A DNA stretch of 64,000 nucleotides from Lapillicoccus jejuensis (GTDB taxonomy: Bacteria > Actinomycetota > Actinomycetes > Actinomycetales > Dermatophilaceae), in the NCBI RefSeq assembly GCF_006715055.1, contig NZ_VFMN01000001.1, positions 3,410,001-3,474,000 of the forward strand. Direction: 5' to 3'. The number at the start of each line of letters is the position of its first letter. Position 1 is the first letter of the stretch. The translations under genes were made by a program, and so were the position numbers. Under the pieces are notes generated by a model, which was not told the origin of the DNA, ran no database searches, and saw nothing but the letters and a program-made list of their open reading frames with translations. Below, one piece after another: positions 1 to 8,940 of this stretch.

Positions 1-1
1 C

Positions 2-1351
2 GCCCCGTGGGAGCTCGGCCTGGCCGAGACCCAGCAGACGCTGCGCCTCAACGGCCTGCGCGACCGGATCGTCGTGCAGACCGACGGGCAGCTGAAGACC
101 GGCCGCGACGTCGTCATCGCCGCGCTGCTCGGGGCCGAGGAGTTCGGCTTCGCCACCGCGCCGCTCGTCGTCTCCGGCTGCATCATGATGCGGGTCTGCC
201 ACCTCGACACCTGCCCCGTCGGCGTCGCGACGCAGAACCCCGACCTGCGGGCGCGGTTCTCCGGCAAGCCGGAGTTCGTCGAGACGTTCTTCGAGTTCAT
301 CGCGCAGGAGGTGCGCGAGTACCTCGCGCAGCTCGGCTTCCGCTCGGTCCAGGAGGCCGTCGGCCACGTGGAGTCGCTGCGGACCGAGCGGGCCGTCGCG
401 CACTGGAAGGCGTCCGGGCTCGACCTCGCGCCGATCCTCACCGCGGTGCAGGACCCGACGGGCGGGACGCCGTACGCCTCCGCCACGCAGGACCACGGCC
501 TGGAGAAGGCGCTGGACCACCAGCTCCTCGCCCTGGCCCGACCGGCGATCGAGGACGGCGAGCAGGTCCGCGCCGACATCGCGGTCCGCAACGTCAACCG
601 GACCGTCGGCACGATGCTCGGCCACGAGGTGACCAAGCGGCACCCCCACGGCCTGCCCGACGGCACCGTCGAGCTGACCCTCACCGGGTCGGGCGGGCAG
701 TCCTTCGGCGCGTTTCTCCCGAAGGGGGTCACCCTGGTCCTGCGCGGCGACTCCAACGACTACGTCGGCAAGGGCCTGTCCGGCGGCCGGATCGTCGTGC
801 GCCCCGACCTCGCGGCGCACCTGACGGCGGAGACCAACGTCATCGCCGGCAACGTCATCGGGTACGGCGCCACGGAGGGGGAGATCTTCCTGCGCGGCCA
901 GGTCGGCGAGCGCTTCTGCGTGCGCAACTCGGGCGCGACCGCCGTCGTCGAGGGCGTGGGCGACCACGGCTGCGAGTACATGACCGGTGGCGTGGCGCTC
1001 GTCCTCGGCGCGACCGGGCGCAACTTCGCGGCCGGCATGTCCGGCGGCGTCGCCTACGTGCTCGACCTCAACCCGCGGCTGGTCAACGCCGAGCTGGTCG
1101 ACCTGCTGCCGCTGCGCGAGCAGGACCTGCCCGTCGTGCAGGACCTGCTGCGCTCGCACCGCGAGTGGACCGACTCGGCCGTCGCCGACCGGCTGCTGCA
1201 GGACTGGGACACCGCGAAGGAGCGGTTCACCCTCGTCCTGCCCCGCGACTACCAGCGCGTCCTCGACGTGCGCGCCACCGCCGAGGCCGAGGGCCTCGAC
1301 CCGGACGGCGCCGAGGTCTGGGACCGGATCATGGAGGCATCCCGTGGCTGA
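2..1351 (+). CDS. gltB: Glutamate synthase large subunit, C-terminal part (5' end outside window)
   Basis: This is the C-terminal 449 residues of the large subunit of NADPH-dependent glutamate synthase, which makes two glutamates from glutamine and 2-oxoglutarate. The frame is open from base 2, so the amidotransferase domain and most of the FMN domain lie outside the window. Visible are the [11 protein letters not shown] segment of the FMN-binding barrel, the 3Fe-4S cysteine cluster ([16 protein letters not shown]) and the C-terminal glycine-rich beta-helix ([16 protein letters not shown]). The stop codon overlaps the gltD start by 8 bases, so the two subunits are translationally coupled. Confidence 0.97.
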   Translation, partial: APWELGLAETQQTLRLNGLRDRIVVQTDGQLKTGRDVVIAALLGAEEFGFATAPLVVSGCIMMRVCHLDTCPVGVATQNPDLRARFSGKPEFVETFFEFIAQEVREYLAQLGFRSVQEAVGHVESLRTERAVAHWKASGLDLAPILTAVQDPTGGTPYASATQDHGLEKALDHQLLALARPAIEDGEQVRADIAVRNVNRTVGTMLGHEVTKRHPHGLPDGTVELTLTGSGGQSFGAFLPKGVTLVLRGDSNDYVGKGLSGGRIVVRPDLAAHLTAETNVIAGNVIGYGATEGEIFLRGQVGERFCVRNSGATAVVEGVGDHGCEYMTGGVALVLGATGRNFAAGMSGGVAYVLDLNPRLVNAELVDLLPLREQDLPVVQDLLRSHREWTDSAVADRLLQDWDTAKERFTLVLPRDYQRVLDVRATAEAEGLDPDGAEVWDRIMEASRG

Positions 1352-2801
1352 CCCGCAAGGCTTTCTCAAGGTCCGCGAGCGCGAGCTCCCGGCTCGCCGG
1401 CCGGTGCCGGTCCGGATCAAGGACTGGCGCGAGGTCTACGAGGAGCAGGAGCTCGGCCAGCTGCAGCGGCAGGCCGGGCGCTGCATGGACTGCGGCATCC
1501 CGTTCTGCCACAACGGCTGCCCGCTGGGCAACCTCGTCCCCGAGTGGAACGACCTGGCCTGGCGCGGCGACTGGACCGAGGCCATCGAGCGGCTGCACGC
1601 GACGAACAACTTCCCGGAGTTCACCGGGCGGCTGTGCCCCGCGCCGTGCGAGGCGGCCTGCGTGCTGGGGATCAACCAGCCGCCGGTGACGATCAAGCAG
1701 GTCGAGGTGACGACCATCGAGCAGGCCTTCGCGTCCGGCTCGGTGCGCCCGCAGCCGCCGGAGCGCCTGTCCGGCAAGACGGTCGCCGTCGTCGGGTCCG
1801 GCCCGGCCGGGCTCGCCGTCGCCCAGCAGCTGACCCGCGCCGGGCACACCGTCGCGGTCTACGAGCGGGCCGACAAGCCCGGCGGCCTGCTGCGCTACGG
1901 CATCCCCGAGTTCAAGATGGAGAAAGCGGTCCTCGACCGCCGCCTCGCGCAGATGGAGGCCGAGGGCACGCGGTTCCGCAACGGCGTCGCGGTCGGCGAG
2001 GAGATCACCGGCCCGCAGCTGCAGGACCGGTACGACGCCGTCGTCCTCGCCGTCGGGGCCACGGTCCCGCGCGACCTCACCGTCCCGGGCCGCGAGCTCG
2101 CGGGGATCCACCAGGCGATGGACTACCTCCCGCCGGCCAACCGGGTCGCGCTGGGGGAGCAGGTCGAGGGCCAGGTCAGCGCGGAGGGGCTCGACGTCGT
2201 CATCATCGGCGGCGGCGACACCGGCGCCGACTGCCTCGGCACGGCGACGCGCCAGGGCGCCCGGTCGGTGACGCAGCTGGAGATCATGCCGCGCCCCACC
2301 GAGGAGCGTCCGGGCAGCCAGCCGTGGCCGACGTACCCGATGACCTACCGCGTGGCCAGCGCGCACGAGGAGAACGGCGAGCGCGTCTACGCCGTCAACA
2401 CCGAGTGCTTCCTCGGCGACGAGGACGGCCGGGTCCGGGCGCTGCAGCTGGTCGAGGTCGAGCTCGTCGACGGCCGGTTCCAGAAGGTCGAGGGCAGCGA
2501 GAAGGAGGTCCCGGCGCAGCTCGTGCTGCTGGCCATGGGCTTCCTCGGCCCGGAGAGGGCCGGTCTCGTCGAGCAGCTCGGGGTCGAGCTGGACGAGCGG
2601 TCCGCCGTGCGCCGGGACGCGTCGTACATGTCCTCGGTGCCGGGCGTCTTCGTCGCCGGCGACGCCGGCCGCGGGCAGTCGCTCATCGTGTGGGCCATCG
2701 CCGAGGGCCGGGCCTGCGCCAACGGCGTCGACGAGTACCTCACGGGCAGCAGCTCGCTGCCGCGCCCCATCAACCCGACCGACCGGCCGCTGGCGGTCTG
2801 A
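1344..2801 (+). CDS. gltD: Glutamate synthase small subunit
   Basis: This 485-residue flavoprotein passes electrons from NADPH to GltB. The GTG start at 1344 lies inside the end of gltB and gives the normal family length. The N-terminal cysteines C47, C50, C55 and C59, and a second group in CPAPCEAAC, bind Fe-S clusters. A GxGxxG FAD motif begins at residue 151 (GSGPAG), and a second dinucleotide fold carries [11 protein letters not shown]. The gene forms an operon with gltB that ends at the strong hairpin immediately downstream. Confidence 0.97.
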   Translation: MADPQGFLKVRERELPARRPVPVRIKDWREVYEEQELGQLQRQAGRCMDCGIPFCHNGCPLGNLVPEWNDLAWRGDWTEAIERLHATNNFPEFTGRLCPAPCEAACVLGINQPPVTIKQVEVTTIEQAFASGSVRPQPPERLSGKTVAVVGSGPAGLAVAQQLTRAGHTVAVYERADKPGGLLRYGIPEFKMEKAVLDRRLAQMEAEGTRFRNGVAVGEEITGPQLQDRYDAVVLAVGATVPRDLTVPGRELAGIHQAMDYLPPANRVALGEQVEGQVSAEGLDVVIIGGGDTGADCLGTATRQGARSVTQLEIMPRPTEERPGSQPWPTYPMTYRVASAHEENGERVYAVNTECFLGDEDGRVRALQLVEVELVDGRFQKVEGSEKEVPAQLVLLAMGFLGPERAGLVEQLGVELDERSAVRRDASYMSSVPGVFVAGDAGRGQSLIVWAIAEGRACANGVDEYLTGSSSLPRPINPTDRPLAV

Positions 2802-2816
2802 GAGTTCACCCGGAGG

Positions 2817-2844
2817 ACACCGGGGCGCCCGCGCGCCCCGGTGT
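2817..2844 (+). terminator. gltBD terminator hairpin
   Basis: A perfect 12-bp stem (ACACCGGGGCGC / GCGCCCCGGTGT) with a 4-base loop starts 15 bases after the gltD stop. There is no U-tract, as is common in actinomycetes. Confidence 0.8.
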
Positions 2845-2865
2845 AAGCCAGGTCACAGCACGCAA

Positions 2866-2877
2866 TAGGCTCGCGTC
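2866..2877 (+). promoter_or_regulatory. pyk leaderless promoter (-10 TAGGCT)
   Basis: TAGGCT at 2866-2871 is followed by 6 bases and then the pyk ATG, so the expected transcription start is the A of the start codon. No Shine-Dalgarno sequence fits in that space. No convincing -35 was found. Confidence 0.65.
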
Positions 2878-4338
2878 ATGCGTCGCGCGAAGATCGTCTG
2901 CACCCTCGGCCCCGCCACCTCCTCACCCGAGCAGGTCCGCCGCCTCGTCGACGCGGGCATGGACGTCGCGCGGCTCAACCTGTCGCACGGCGAGTACGCC
3001 GTCCACGAGGAGATCTACCGCTCGATCCGGGCCGCGGGCGACGCGACCGGACGCGCGGTCGGCGTGCTCGTCGACCTGCAGGGCCCGAAGATCCGGACCG
3101 GGCGCTTCCCCGACGGGCCCATCACCCTCGTCAGCGGCGACCGCTTCACGATCACCACGCTCGACGTGCCGGGCGACCAGACCCGGGTCAGCACGACGTA
3201 CAAGGGCATGCCGGGTGACGTCCGGCCCGGCGACAGCCTGCTCGTCGACGACGGCAAGGTGCACCTGCGGGCCCTCGAGGTCACGGCGACCGACATCCTC
3301 ACCGAGGTCGTCGAGGGCGGCGTCGTCTCCAACAACAAGGGGATCAACCTGCCCGGCGTCGCGGTGAGCGTGCCCGCGCTGTCGGAGAAGGACAAGGCCG
3401 ACCTGCGCTGGGCGCTGCACCTGCGCGCCGACATGATCGCGCTGTCCTTCGTGCGGTCGGCCGCCGACCTCGAGGACGTCCACGCGATCATGGACGAGGA
3501 GGGCGTGCGGCTGCCCGTCATCGCCAAGGTCGAGAAGCCGCAGGCCGTCGACAACCTCGCCGAGATCGTCGACGCCTTCGACGGGGTCATGGTCGCCCGC
3601 GGCGACCTAGGCGTGGAGATGCCGCTCGAGGACGTGCCGATCGTGCAGAAGCGCGCGGTCGAGCTGGCCCGGCAGTACGCCAAGCCGGTCATCGTCGCCA
3701 CGCAGGTGCTCGAGTCGATGATCGAGAACTCGCGGCCGACCCGCGCGGAGGCCAGCGACTGCGCCAACGCCGTGCTCGACGGCGCCGACGCGATCATGCT
3801 GTCCGGCGAGACGAGCGTCGGCGCCTGGCCGATCCAGGCGGTCCGCACGATGGCCCGGATCATCGAGAGCACCGAGGACCACGGCCTGGACCGGATCGTG
3901 CCGCTCGGCACCCGGCCGCACACCAAGGGTGGCGCCGTCACCTGGGCCGCGGTCGAGATCGGGATGCTGCTCGGCGTCAAGTACCTCGTGACGTTCACGC
4001 AGTCGGGCGACTCGGCGCAGCGGCTCAGCCGGATCCGGCCGCAGCTGCCGATGCTCGCCTTCACCCCGCTGCAGGACACCCGCTCGAAGCTGGCCCTCGT
4101 CTGGGGCGTGGAGACCTTCCTCGTGCCGATGGCCCGGCACACCGACCAGATGGCGCTCGAGGTCGACAACTCGCTGCTCGCCTCCGGTCGGGCGGTCGAG
4201 GGCGACCTCGTCATCATCGTCGCCGGCTCGCCGCCCGGGATCCCCGGCTCGACCAACGCGCTGCGGGTGCACCGGATCGGCGACGCGATCAACCGGGTCG
4301 CGCCGGCGTACGAGGACTTCGCGGCGCCCCAGGCCTGA
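2878..4338 (+). CDS. pyk: Pyruvate kinase
   Basis: This 486-residue enzyme converts phosphoenolpyruvate and ADP to pyruvate and ATP in the cytoplasm. The barrel opens with KIVCTLGPA and carries the substrate/Mg segment RLNLSHG, the catalytic lysine region IAKVEKPQAV and the signature MVARGDLGVEMP. A C-terminal allosteric domain completes a normal-length protein. It is monocistronic between the gltBD terminator and the tRNA gene. The ATG is supported by the -10 box 6 bases upstream. Glycolytic partners gap-pgk-tpiA lie 42 kb away in the same window. Confidence 0.97.
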   Translation: MRRAKIVCTLGPATSSPEQVRRLVDAGMDVARLNLSHGEYAVHEEIYRSIRAAGDATGRAVGVLVDLQGPKIRTGRFPDGPITLVSGDRFTITTLDVPGDQTRVSTTYKGMPGDVRPGDSLLVDDGKVHLRALEVTATDILTEVVEGGVVSNNKGINLPGVAVSVPALSEKDKADLRWALHLRADMIALSFVRSAADLEDVHAIMDEEGVRLPVIAKVEKPQAVDNLAEIVDAFDGVMVARGDLGVEMPLEDVPIVQKRAVELARQYAKPVIVATQVLESMIENSRPTRAEASDCANAVLDGADAIMLSGETSVGAWPIQAVRTMARIIESTEDHGLDRIVPLGTRPHTKGGAVTWAAVEIGMLLGVKYLVTFTQSGDSAQRLSRIRPQLPMLAFTPLQDTRSKLALVWGVETFLVPMARHTDQMALEVDNSLLASGRAVEGDLVIIVAGSPPGIPGSTNALRVHRIGDAINRVAPAYEDFAAPQA

Positions 4339-4368
4339 GGGCGCGTCGGCGGGGGGCGCGGGCTCCGC

Positions 4369-4380
4369 TACCCTCGGCTC
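4369..4380 (+). promoter_or_regulatory. Likely tRNA promoter (-10 TACCCT)
   Basis: TACCCT at 4369-4374 would start transcription near 4381, seven bases before the mature 5' end of the tRNA at 4388. It lies 30 bases beyond the pyk stop. Confidence 0.5.
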
Positions 4381-4387
4381 GGCGCCG

Positions 4388-4461
4388 GCCCCGGTATCCC
4401 AACCGGCAGAGGAAGCGGTCTCAAACACCGTCCAGTGTGGGTTCGAATCCCACCCGGGGCA
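4388..4461 (+). tRNA. tRNA with CAA anticodon (predicted Leu) but class I fold
   Basis: This 74-nt cloverleaf has a perfect 7-bp acceptor stem (4388-4394 with 4454-4460), a weak 3-bp D stem and a 5-bp anticodon stem whose loop is 4420-4426 with anticodon CAA at 4422-4424. A 5-bp T stem carries the loop TTCGAAT. The discriminator is A4461 and CCA is not encoded. CAA reads the leucine codon UUG, yet the variable region is only 5 nt (4432-4436) instead of the long arm normal for bacterial tRNA-Leu. Leucine identity is therefore an inference from the anticodon alone. The place between pyk and pdtaR matches, from memory, that of a Leu tRNA gene in mycobacteria. Confidence 0.9.
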
Positions 4462-4547
4462 CGTCCGGCGGCCCGCAGGCCGTCCCCGAGGGCGTCCACG
4501 AGGCGCTCACAGGGCGACCGCGTCGCGCCGCGGTCGCGGGGCCCCGA

Positions 4548-4560
4548 TAAACTCGCGCGC
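4548..4560 (+). promoter_or_regulatory. pdtaR leaderless promoter (-10 TAAACT)
   Basis: TAAACT at 4548-4553 sits 7 bases before the ATG at 4561, and no Shine-Dalgarno is present. This supports the 4561 start over the longer frame that would run back into the tRNA. Confidence 0.65.
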
Positions 4561-5199
4561 ATGACGACCACGCCCGACGCGACCGACGAGCAGCCCCAGG
4601 CCCCCGCCACCGAGCAGGAGCCGCAGCGGCTGCGCATCGTCGTGGCCGAGGACGAGGCGCTCATCCGCCTCGACCTCGCGGAGATGCTCGGCGAGCTGGG
4701 GTACGACGTCGTCGGCCAGGCCGGCGACGGCGAGCAGGCCGTCGAGCTGGCCCGCGAGCACACCCCCGACCTCGTGATCATGGACGTGAAGATGCCGGTG
4801 CTCGACGGCATCAGCGCCGCCGAGGTCATCGGCAAGGAGCACATCGCCCCGGTCGTCATGCTCACCGCCTTCAGCCAGAAGGAGCTCGTCGAGCGGGCCC
4901 GCGACGCCGGCGTCATGGCCTACATCGTCAAGCCGTTCACCCAGGCCGACCTCGGCCCGGCCATCGACATCGCCCGGTCGCGGTGGACCGAGCTGACCGC
5001 GCTCGAGGCCGAGGTCGCCGACCTCGGGGAGCGGCTGGAGACCCGCAAGGCGGTCGACCGGGCCAAGGGCATCCTCATGACCCAGCTCAAGCTCAGCGAG
5101 GCCGACGCCTTCCGCTGGATCCAGAAGACGGCGATGGACCGCCGCCTGGGCATGCGCGAGGTCGCCGACACCGTCATCAAGGGCCTGGCCAAGAAGTAG
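4561..5199 (+). CDS. pdtaR: ANTAR-domain response regulator, PdtaR type
   Basis: This 212-residue protein has a receiver domain (about 25-145) and a C-terminal ANTAR RNA-binding domain (about 150-205). The acidic pair E30/D31, the phosphoacceptor D75 (IMDVKMP), T102 and K124 are all present. Known family members work downstream of a PdtaS sensor kinase as phosphorylation-controlled transcription antiterminators that bind paired RNA hairpins. No kinase gene is in the window, so the partner must be encoded elsewhere. About 24 variable residues precede the receiver fold. The stop is TAG, rare here. Confidence 0.9.
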   Translation: MTTTPDATDEQPQAPATEQEPQRLRIVVAEDEALIRLDLAEMLGELGYDVVGQAGDGEQAVELAREHTPDLVIMDVKMPVLDGISAAEVIGKEHIAPVVMLTAFSQKELVERARDAGVMAYIVKPFTQADLGPAIDIARSRWTELTALEAEVADLGERLETRKAVDRAKGILMTQLKLSEADAFRWIQKTAMDRRLGMREVADTVIKGLAKK

Positions 5200-5269
5200 G
5201 CGGCGGCCGGCGAGGGACGCGTCCTCGCTGATTTCGCTGATCCCCTTCCGGCAGCGGCCTCCTCGGTCC

Positions 5270-5303
5270 TAGAGTCGGGGCACCCGGGGTGACGTCCCGG
5301 GTG
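5270..5303 (+). promoter_or_regulatory. -10 box and 5' hairpin upstream of the GNAT gene
   Basis: TAGAGT at 5270-5275 predicts a start near 5282, almost exactly where an 8-bp hairpin begins (CACCCGGG 5281-5288, loop of 7, CCCGGGTG 5296-5303). The remaining leader to 5400 is GC-rich and holds a second possible stem around GCCGCCC and GGGCGGC. Its function is unknown. Confidence 0.45.
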
Positions 5304-5400
5304 TCGTCACGGGGAACGACGACGGCCGCCCGGGGGTCCCGACGGGGCGGCACGGTCCACCACCGACGTGTGTCCGTTCCTCGTAGCCCAGGAGGCTCGT

Positions 5401-6000
5401 GTGTCCCGTCCCCAGGTGCTCGTGCGCCGGATCGACAGCTCGCAGACCCCGTCGCTGGCGCCGCTCTGGCTGGCGCAGCGGGTCGAGAGCGGGACCAGCG
5501 CGGAGGCCGCGGAGCGGGCGCTGAGCGAGGGCACCCTCGAGCAGGCGCTGGCCCGCCCGGAGGTCGTCGCGTTCCTCGCGACGACGGACGCCGGGGAGGC
5601 CGTCGGCTACGCCGTGCTCACCGACACGACCGGCGCGGTCTTCAGCGACGCGCCGAGCGTCGGGCTCGACCAGCTCTTCGTCGCCACCGCGTGGCGCCGG
5701 CACGGCGTCGCCCGGCACCTGCTGTCGGCGGCGGCGACGTACGCCGACCGGTCGGGGGCCGAGCAGATCGTCGGCCACGTCCCCGCCGGGCAGCGCGACG
5801 CCAACCGCTTCTTCGCCCGCCTGGGGTTCACCCCGACGACGGTGCGCCGGGTCACGACCCCCGCCGCGCTGCAGCGGCGGCTCGCGGCCGCGACGTCGGG
5901 GGCGGTGAGCCGCGCCCCGCTCGGCAGCCTCGAGCAGGTGCTGCTGCGGCGCCGCTCGGCCCGCGGGCGCGCCCTGCGCGAGGCCGCCGGGGCGCGCTGA
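5401..6000 (+). CDS. GNAT-family N-acetyltransferase
   Basis: This 199-residue protein carries the GNAT fold. The acetyl-CoA loop lies in LFVATAWRRHGVARHLL (R/Q-x-x-G-x-A type), and NRFFARLGFTP is the usual C-terminal alpha4-beta7 element. The start chosen is GTG 5401 because AGGAGG ends 5 bases upstream; a frame opening at 5368 would ignore that site. The substrate cannot be predicted. The C-terminal tail is Arg/Ala-rich. The gene sits alone between pdtaR and polA with its own promoter and a leader of about 120 nt. Confidence 0.85.
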   Translation: MSRPQVLVRRIDSSQTPSLAPLWLAQRVESGTSAEAAERALSEGTLEQALARPEVVAFLATTDAGEAVGYAVLTDTTGAVFSDAPSVGLDQLFVATAWRRHGVARHLLSAAATYADRSGAEQIVGHVPAGQRDANRFFARLGFTPTTVRRVTTPAALQRRLAAATSGAVSRAPLGSLEQVLLRRRSARGRALREAAGAR

Positions 6001-6033
6001 CGCACGACCCGCGCGCCGTCGGGGCCGTCGGGG

Positions 6034-6056
6034 CTGTCGGCGCCGTGGCCTAGGCT
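6034..6056 (+). promoter_or_regulatory. polA promoter, PafBC-like (CTGTCGGCG-N8-TAGGCT), leaderless
   Basis: CTGTCGGCG at 6034-6042, 8 bases, then TAGGCT at 6051-6056 and the GTG start 7 bases later. It differs from the copies at uvrA, uvrB and uvrC by C for T in the GTG element, so regulation by the same factor is likely but weaker in evidence. Confidence 0.6.
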
Positions 6057-6063
6057 CCTGGCC

Positions 6064-8766
6064 GTGGCTCGACTGCTCCTGCTGGATGGACACTCGCTGG
6101 CGTACCGCGCGTTCTACGCGCTGCCGGCGGAGAACTTCGCGACGAAGACGGGGCAGACGACCAACGCGGTCTTCGGCTTCACGTCGATGCTCATCAACAT
6201 GCTGCGCGACGAGGAGCCGACGCACGTGGCGGTCGCCTTCGACCGGTCGCGGCAGACGTTCCGGCTGGAGGAGTACGCGGAGTACAAGGCCGGTCGCGCG
6301 CAGACGCCGTCGGAGTTCTCCGGGCAGATCCCGCTCATGCGCGAGGTCCTCGACGCCCTGCGGATCCGGCACGTCGAGGCCGACGGGTTCGAGGCCGACG
6401 ACATCATCGCCACGCTGACGACGGCGGGGGAGGCGCAGGGCCTCGAGGTCCTCATCTGCTCCGGCGACCGCGACGCGTTCCAGCTGGTGAGCGACAAGGT
6501 GACGCTGCTCTACCCGGTGCGCGGGGTGTCCGAGGTGTGGCGGATGACGCCGGCCGCGGTGACCGAGCGGTACGGCGTGCCCCCGGAGCGCTACAGCGAC
6601 CTGGCCGCGCTGGTCGGGGAGTCCTCGGACAACCTGCCGGGGGTGCCGGGGGTGGGGCCGAAGACGGCGGCCAAGTGGATCACCCAGTACGGCGACCTGC
6701 CGGGCCTGGTCGCGCACGTCGACGAGGTCAAGGGCAAGGCGGGTCAGTCGCTGCGCGACCACCTCGACGCGGTGCTGCGCAACCGGCGGCTCAACCAGCT
6801 GGTGCGCGACGTGCCGCTGGGCATCGAGGTCGACGAGCTGGAGCGGCAGGCGTGGGACCGCGAGCAGGTCCACCAGGTCTTCGACGGCCTGGAGTTCCGG
6901 GTCCTGCGCGAGCGGCTGTTCGCGACGCTGGAGTCGGCGGTGCCGGAGGCGGAGTCCGGGTTCGACGTCCTCGGCGAGGTCCTCGAGGCCGGTGACGTGC
7001 CGGGCTGGCTGACGGAGCACGCGAAGCCGGGGGAGCGGGCCGGGGTCTCGGTCGTGGGCCGGTGGGCGCGCGGCACGGGGGACGTGGCGGCGCTGGCGCT
7101 GGCCACGGCGGACGGGCACGCGGCCTACGTCGACGTGACCCGGCTCGACGAGCCGGGGGAGCAGGCGGTCGCGGCGTGGCTGGCCGACCCGGACCGGCCC
7201 AAGGCGCTGCACGACGCGAAGGGACCGCTGCAGGCGCTGACCGCGCGCGGGTGGACGCTGGGCGGCCTGACGAGCGACACGGCGCTGGCGGCCTACCTCG
7301 TGCGCCCCGACCAGCGCTCCTACGACCTGGAGGACCTCGCGCTGCGGATGCTCAAGCGCGAGCTGCGCAACGACACCGAGGTCGCCGGCGACACCGTCCA
7401 GGGCACCCTCGACTTCGACGGCGAGGAGGACGGCGAGCAGGCGCAGGCCCGCGCGTCGATGGTCGTGGCGCGGGCGGTGCTCGAGCTGGCCGACGCGCTC
7501 GACGGCGAGCTGGCGACGCGGGCGGCGGCGGGGCTGCTGCGCGACGTCGAGCTGCCGCTGGTGCACGTGCTGGCGCGGATGGAGCGGGCGGGGATCGCGG
7601 TCGACGTGCCGGCGCTGGAGGCGCTGGACGCCGACTTCGCCCAGCAGGTGTCCCGGGCGCAGCAGGCCGCGTGGGACGCGATCGGTGACGACACGGTCAA
7701 CCTCGGCTCGCCCAAGCAGCTGCAGGAGGTGCTCTTCGAGCGGCTGTCGCTGCCGAAGACCAAGCGGACCAAGACGGGGTACACGACCGACGCGGACGCG
7801 CTGGGCGAGCTGGGCCGCAAGGTCGACCACCCGTTCCTCATGGGGGTGCTGGCCTTCCGCGACGCGTCGCGGCTCAAGGTCACCGTCGAGGGGCTGCTGA
7901 AGTCCGTGGCCGAGGACGAGCGGGTGCACACGACGTACCTGCAGACCATCGCGGCGACCGGCCGGCTCAGCTCGACCGACCCCAACCTGCAGAACGTGCC
8001 GATCCGCACGGAGGAGGGGCGCCGGATCCGCGGGATGTTCGTCGTCGGTCGCGGGCCGGGGGAGCCGTTCGAGTCGCTGATGTCGGTCGACTACAGCCAG
8101 ATCGAGATGCGGGTCATGGCCCACCTGTCGAAGGACGCGGGGCTCATCGAGGCGTTCCGCACCGGGGAGGACCTGCACAGCTTCGTCGGGGCGCGGGTCT
8201 TCGGCGTCGGGATCGACGAGGTCACCCTCGCCCAGCGCTCCAAGGTCAAGGCGATGTCGTACGGCCTCGCCTACGGGCTGTCGGCGTACGGGCTGTCGAA
8301 GCAGCTGACGATCTCGACCGGCGAGGCCAAGGAGCTGATGGACGAGTACTTCCAGCGGTTCGGCGGGGTGCGGGACTACCTGCGCGAGCTCGTCGTCGAG
8401 GCCCGCGCGACGGGCTACACCGCGACGATGCTCGGCCGGCGCCGCTACCTGCCCGACCTCACCTCGGACAACCGGCAGCGCCGCGAGATGGCCGAGCGGA
8501 TGGCGCTCAACGCCCCGATCCAGGGCTCCGCGGCGGACATCATGAAGGTGGCCATGCTCGGGGTCGAGCGCCGGCTGCAGGAGTCCGGCGCCCGCTCGCG
8601 GATGCTGCTCCAGGTCCACGACGAGCTCGTCCTCGAGATCGCCCCGGGCGAGCGCGAGGACGTCGAGGCGCTCGTGCGCCACGAGATGGGCCACGCCGTC
8701 GAGATGGACGTCCCCCTCGACGTCAGCGTCGGGGTCGGCCGCTCCTGGCACGACGCCGCCCACTGA
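6064..8766 (+). CDS. polA: DNA polymerase I
   Basis: This 900-residue enzyme fills gaps after nucleotide excision repair and replaces Okazaki primers. The N-terminal 5' nuclease (about 1-300) has LLLDGHSLAYRAFYALP and the acidic cluster FEADDIIATL, then helix-hairpin-helix VPGVGPKTAAKW. The middle domain keeps the exonuclease fold position but lacks the metal-binding D-x-E signature, so proofreading is probably absent, as in other actinobacterial Pol I. Polymerase motif A contains D676 (VDYSQIEMR), motif B is RSKVKAMSYGLAYG, and motif C is VHDE with H852/D853. The GTG start follows a leaderless -10 box. Confidence 0.97.
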   Translation: MARLLLLDGHSLAYRAFYALPAENFATKTGQTTNAVFGFTSMLINMLRDEEPTHVAVAFDRSRQTFRLEEYAEYKAGRAQTPSEFSGQIPLMREVLDALRIRHVEADGFEADDIIATLTTAGEAQGLEVLICSGDRDAFQLVSDKVTLLYPVRGVSEVWRMTPAAVTERYGVPPERYSDLAALVGESSDNLPGVPGVGPKTAAKWITQYGDLPGLVAHVDEVKGKAGQSLRDHLDAVLRNRRLNQLVRDVPLGIEVDELERQAWDREQVHQVFDGLEFRVLRERLFATLESAVPEAESGFDVLGEVLEAGDVPGWLTEHAKPGERAGVSVVGRWARGTGDVAALALATADGHAAYVDVTRLDEPGEQAVAAWLADPDRPKALHDAKGPLQALTARGWTLGGLTSDTALAAYLVRPDQRSYDLEDLALRMLKRELRNDTEVAGDTVQGTLDFDGEEDGEQAQARASMVVARAVLELADALDGELATRAAAGLLRDVELPLVHVLARMERAGIAVDVPALEALDADFAQQVSRAQQAAWDAIGDDTVNLGSPKQLQEVLFERLSLPKTKRTKTGYTTDADALGELGRKVDHPFLMGVLAFRDASRLKVTVEGLLKSVAEDERVHTTYLQTIAATGRLSSTDPNLQNVPIRTEEGRRIRGMFVVGRGPGEPFESLMSVDYSQIEMRVMAHLSKDAGLIEAFRTGEDLHSFVGARVFGVGIDEVTLAQRSKVKAMSYGLAYGLSAYGLSKQLTISTGEAKELMDEYFQRFGGVRDYLRELVVEARATGYTATMLGRRRYLPDLTSDNRQRREMAERMALNAPIQGSAADIMKVAMLGVERRLQESGARSRMLLQVHDELVLEIAPGEREDVEALVRHEMGHAVEMDVPLDVSVGVGRSWHDAAH

Positions 8767-8792
8767 GCCCGTTCCCGGGCCCGGACGACGGA

Positions 8793-8826
8793 GGACCGGG
8801 TGGGTCTGGAGTGGCCCACCCGGTCC
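8793..8826 (+). terminator. polA terminator hairpin, possibly bidirectional
   Basis: A perfect 12-bp stem (GGACCGGGTGGG / CCCACCCGGTCC) with a 10-base loop is followed by TTCT. It lies 26 bases after the polA stop, and the convergent methyltransferase gene ends about 170 bases further on. Confidence 0.85.
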
Positions 8827-8940
8827 TTCTGTCCCGCAGGGGCGGGGAGCCGTCACCTCCCCGCGACGACCCCCGTCACACGCTGCAAGGTGCTTCCGGT
8901 AGCAGGACCGACTCTAGGGCCTGCGGACCCGTCGTGGGGC

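Noticed and set aside
5269-8856. A 1195-residue minus-strand frame opposite polA
   Set aside because: It is a shadow of polA and the GNAT gene; its composition is Arg/Leu/Val-rich with no family motif.
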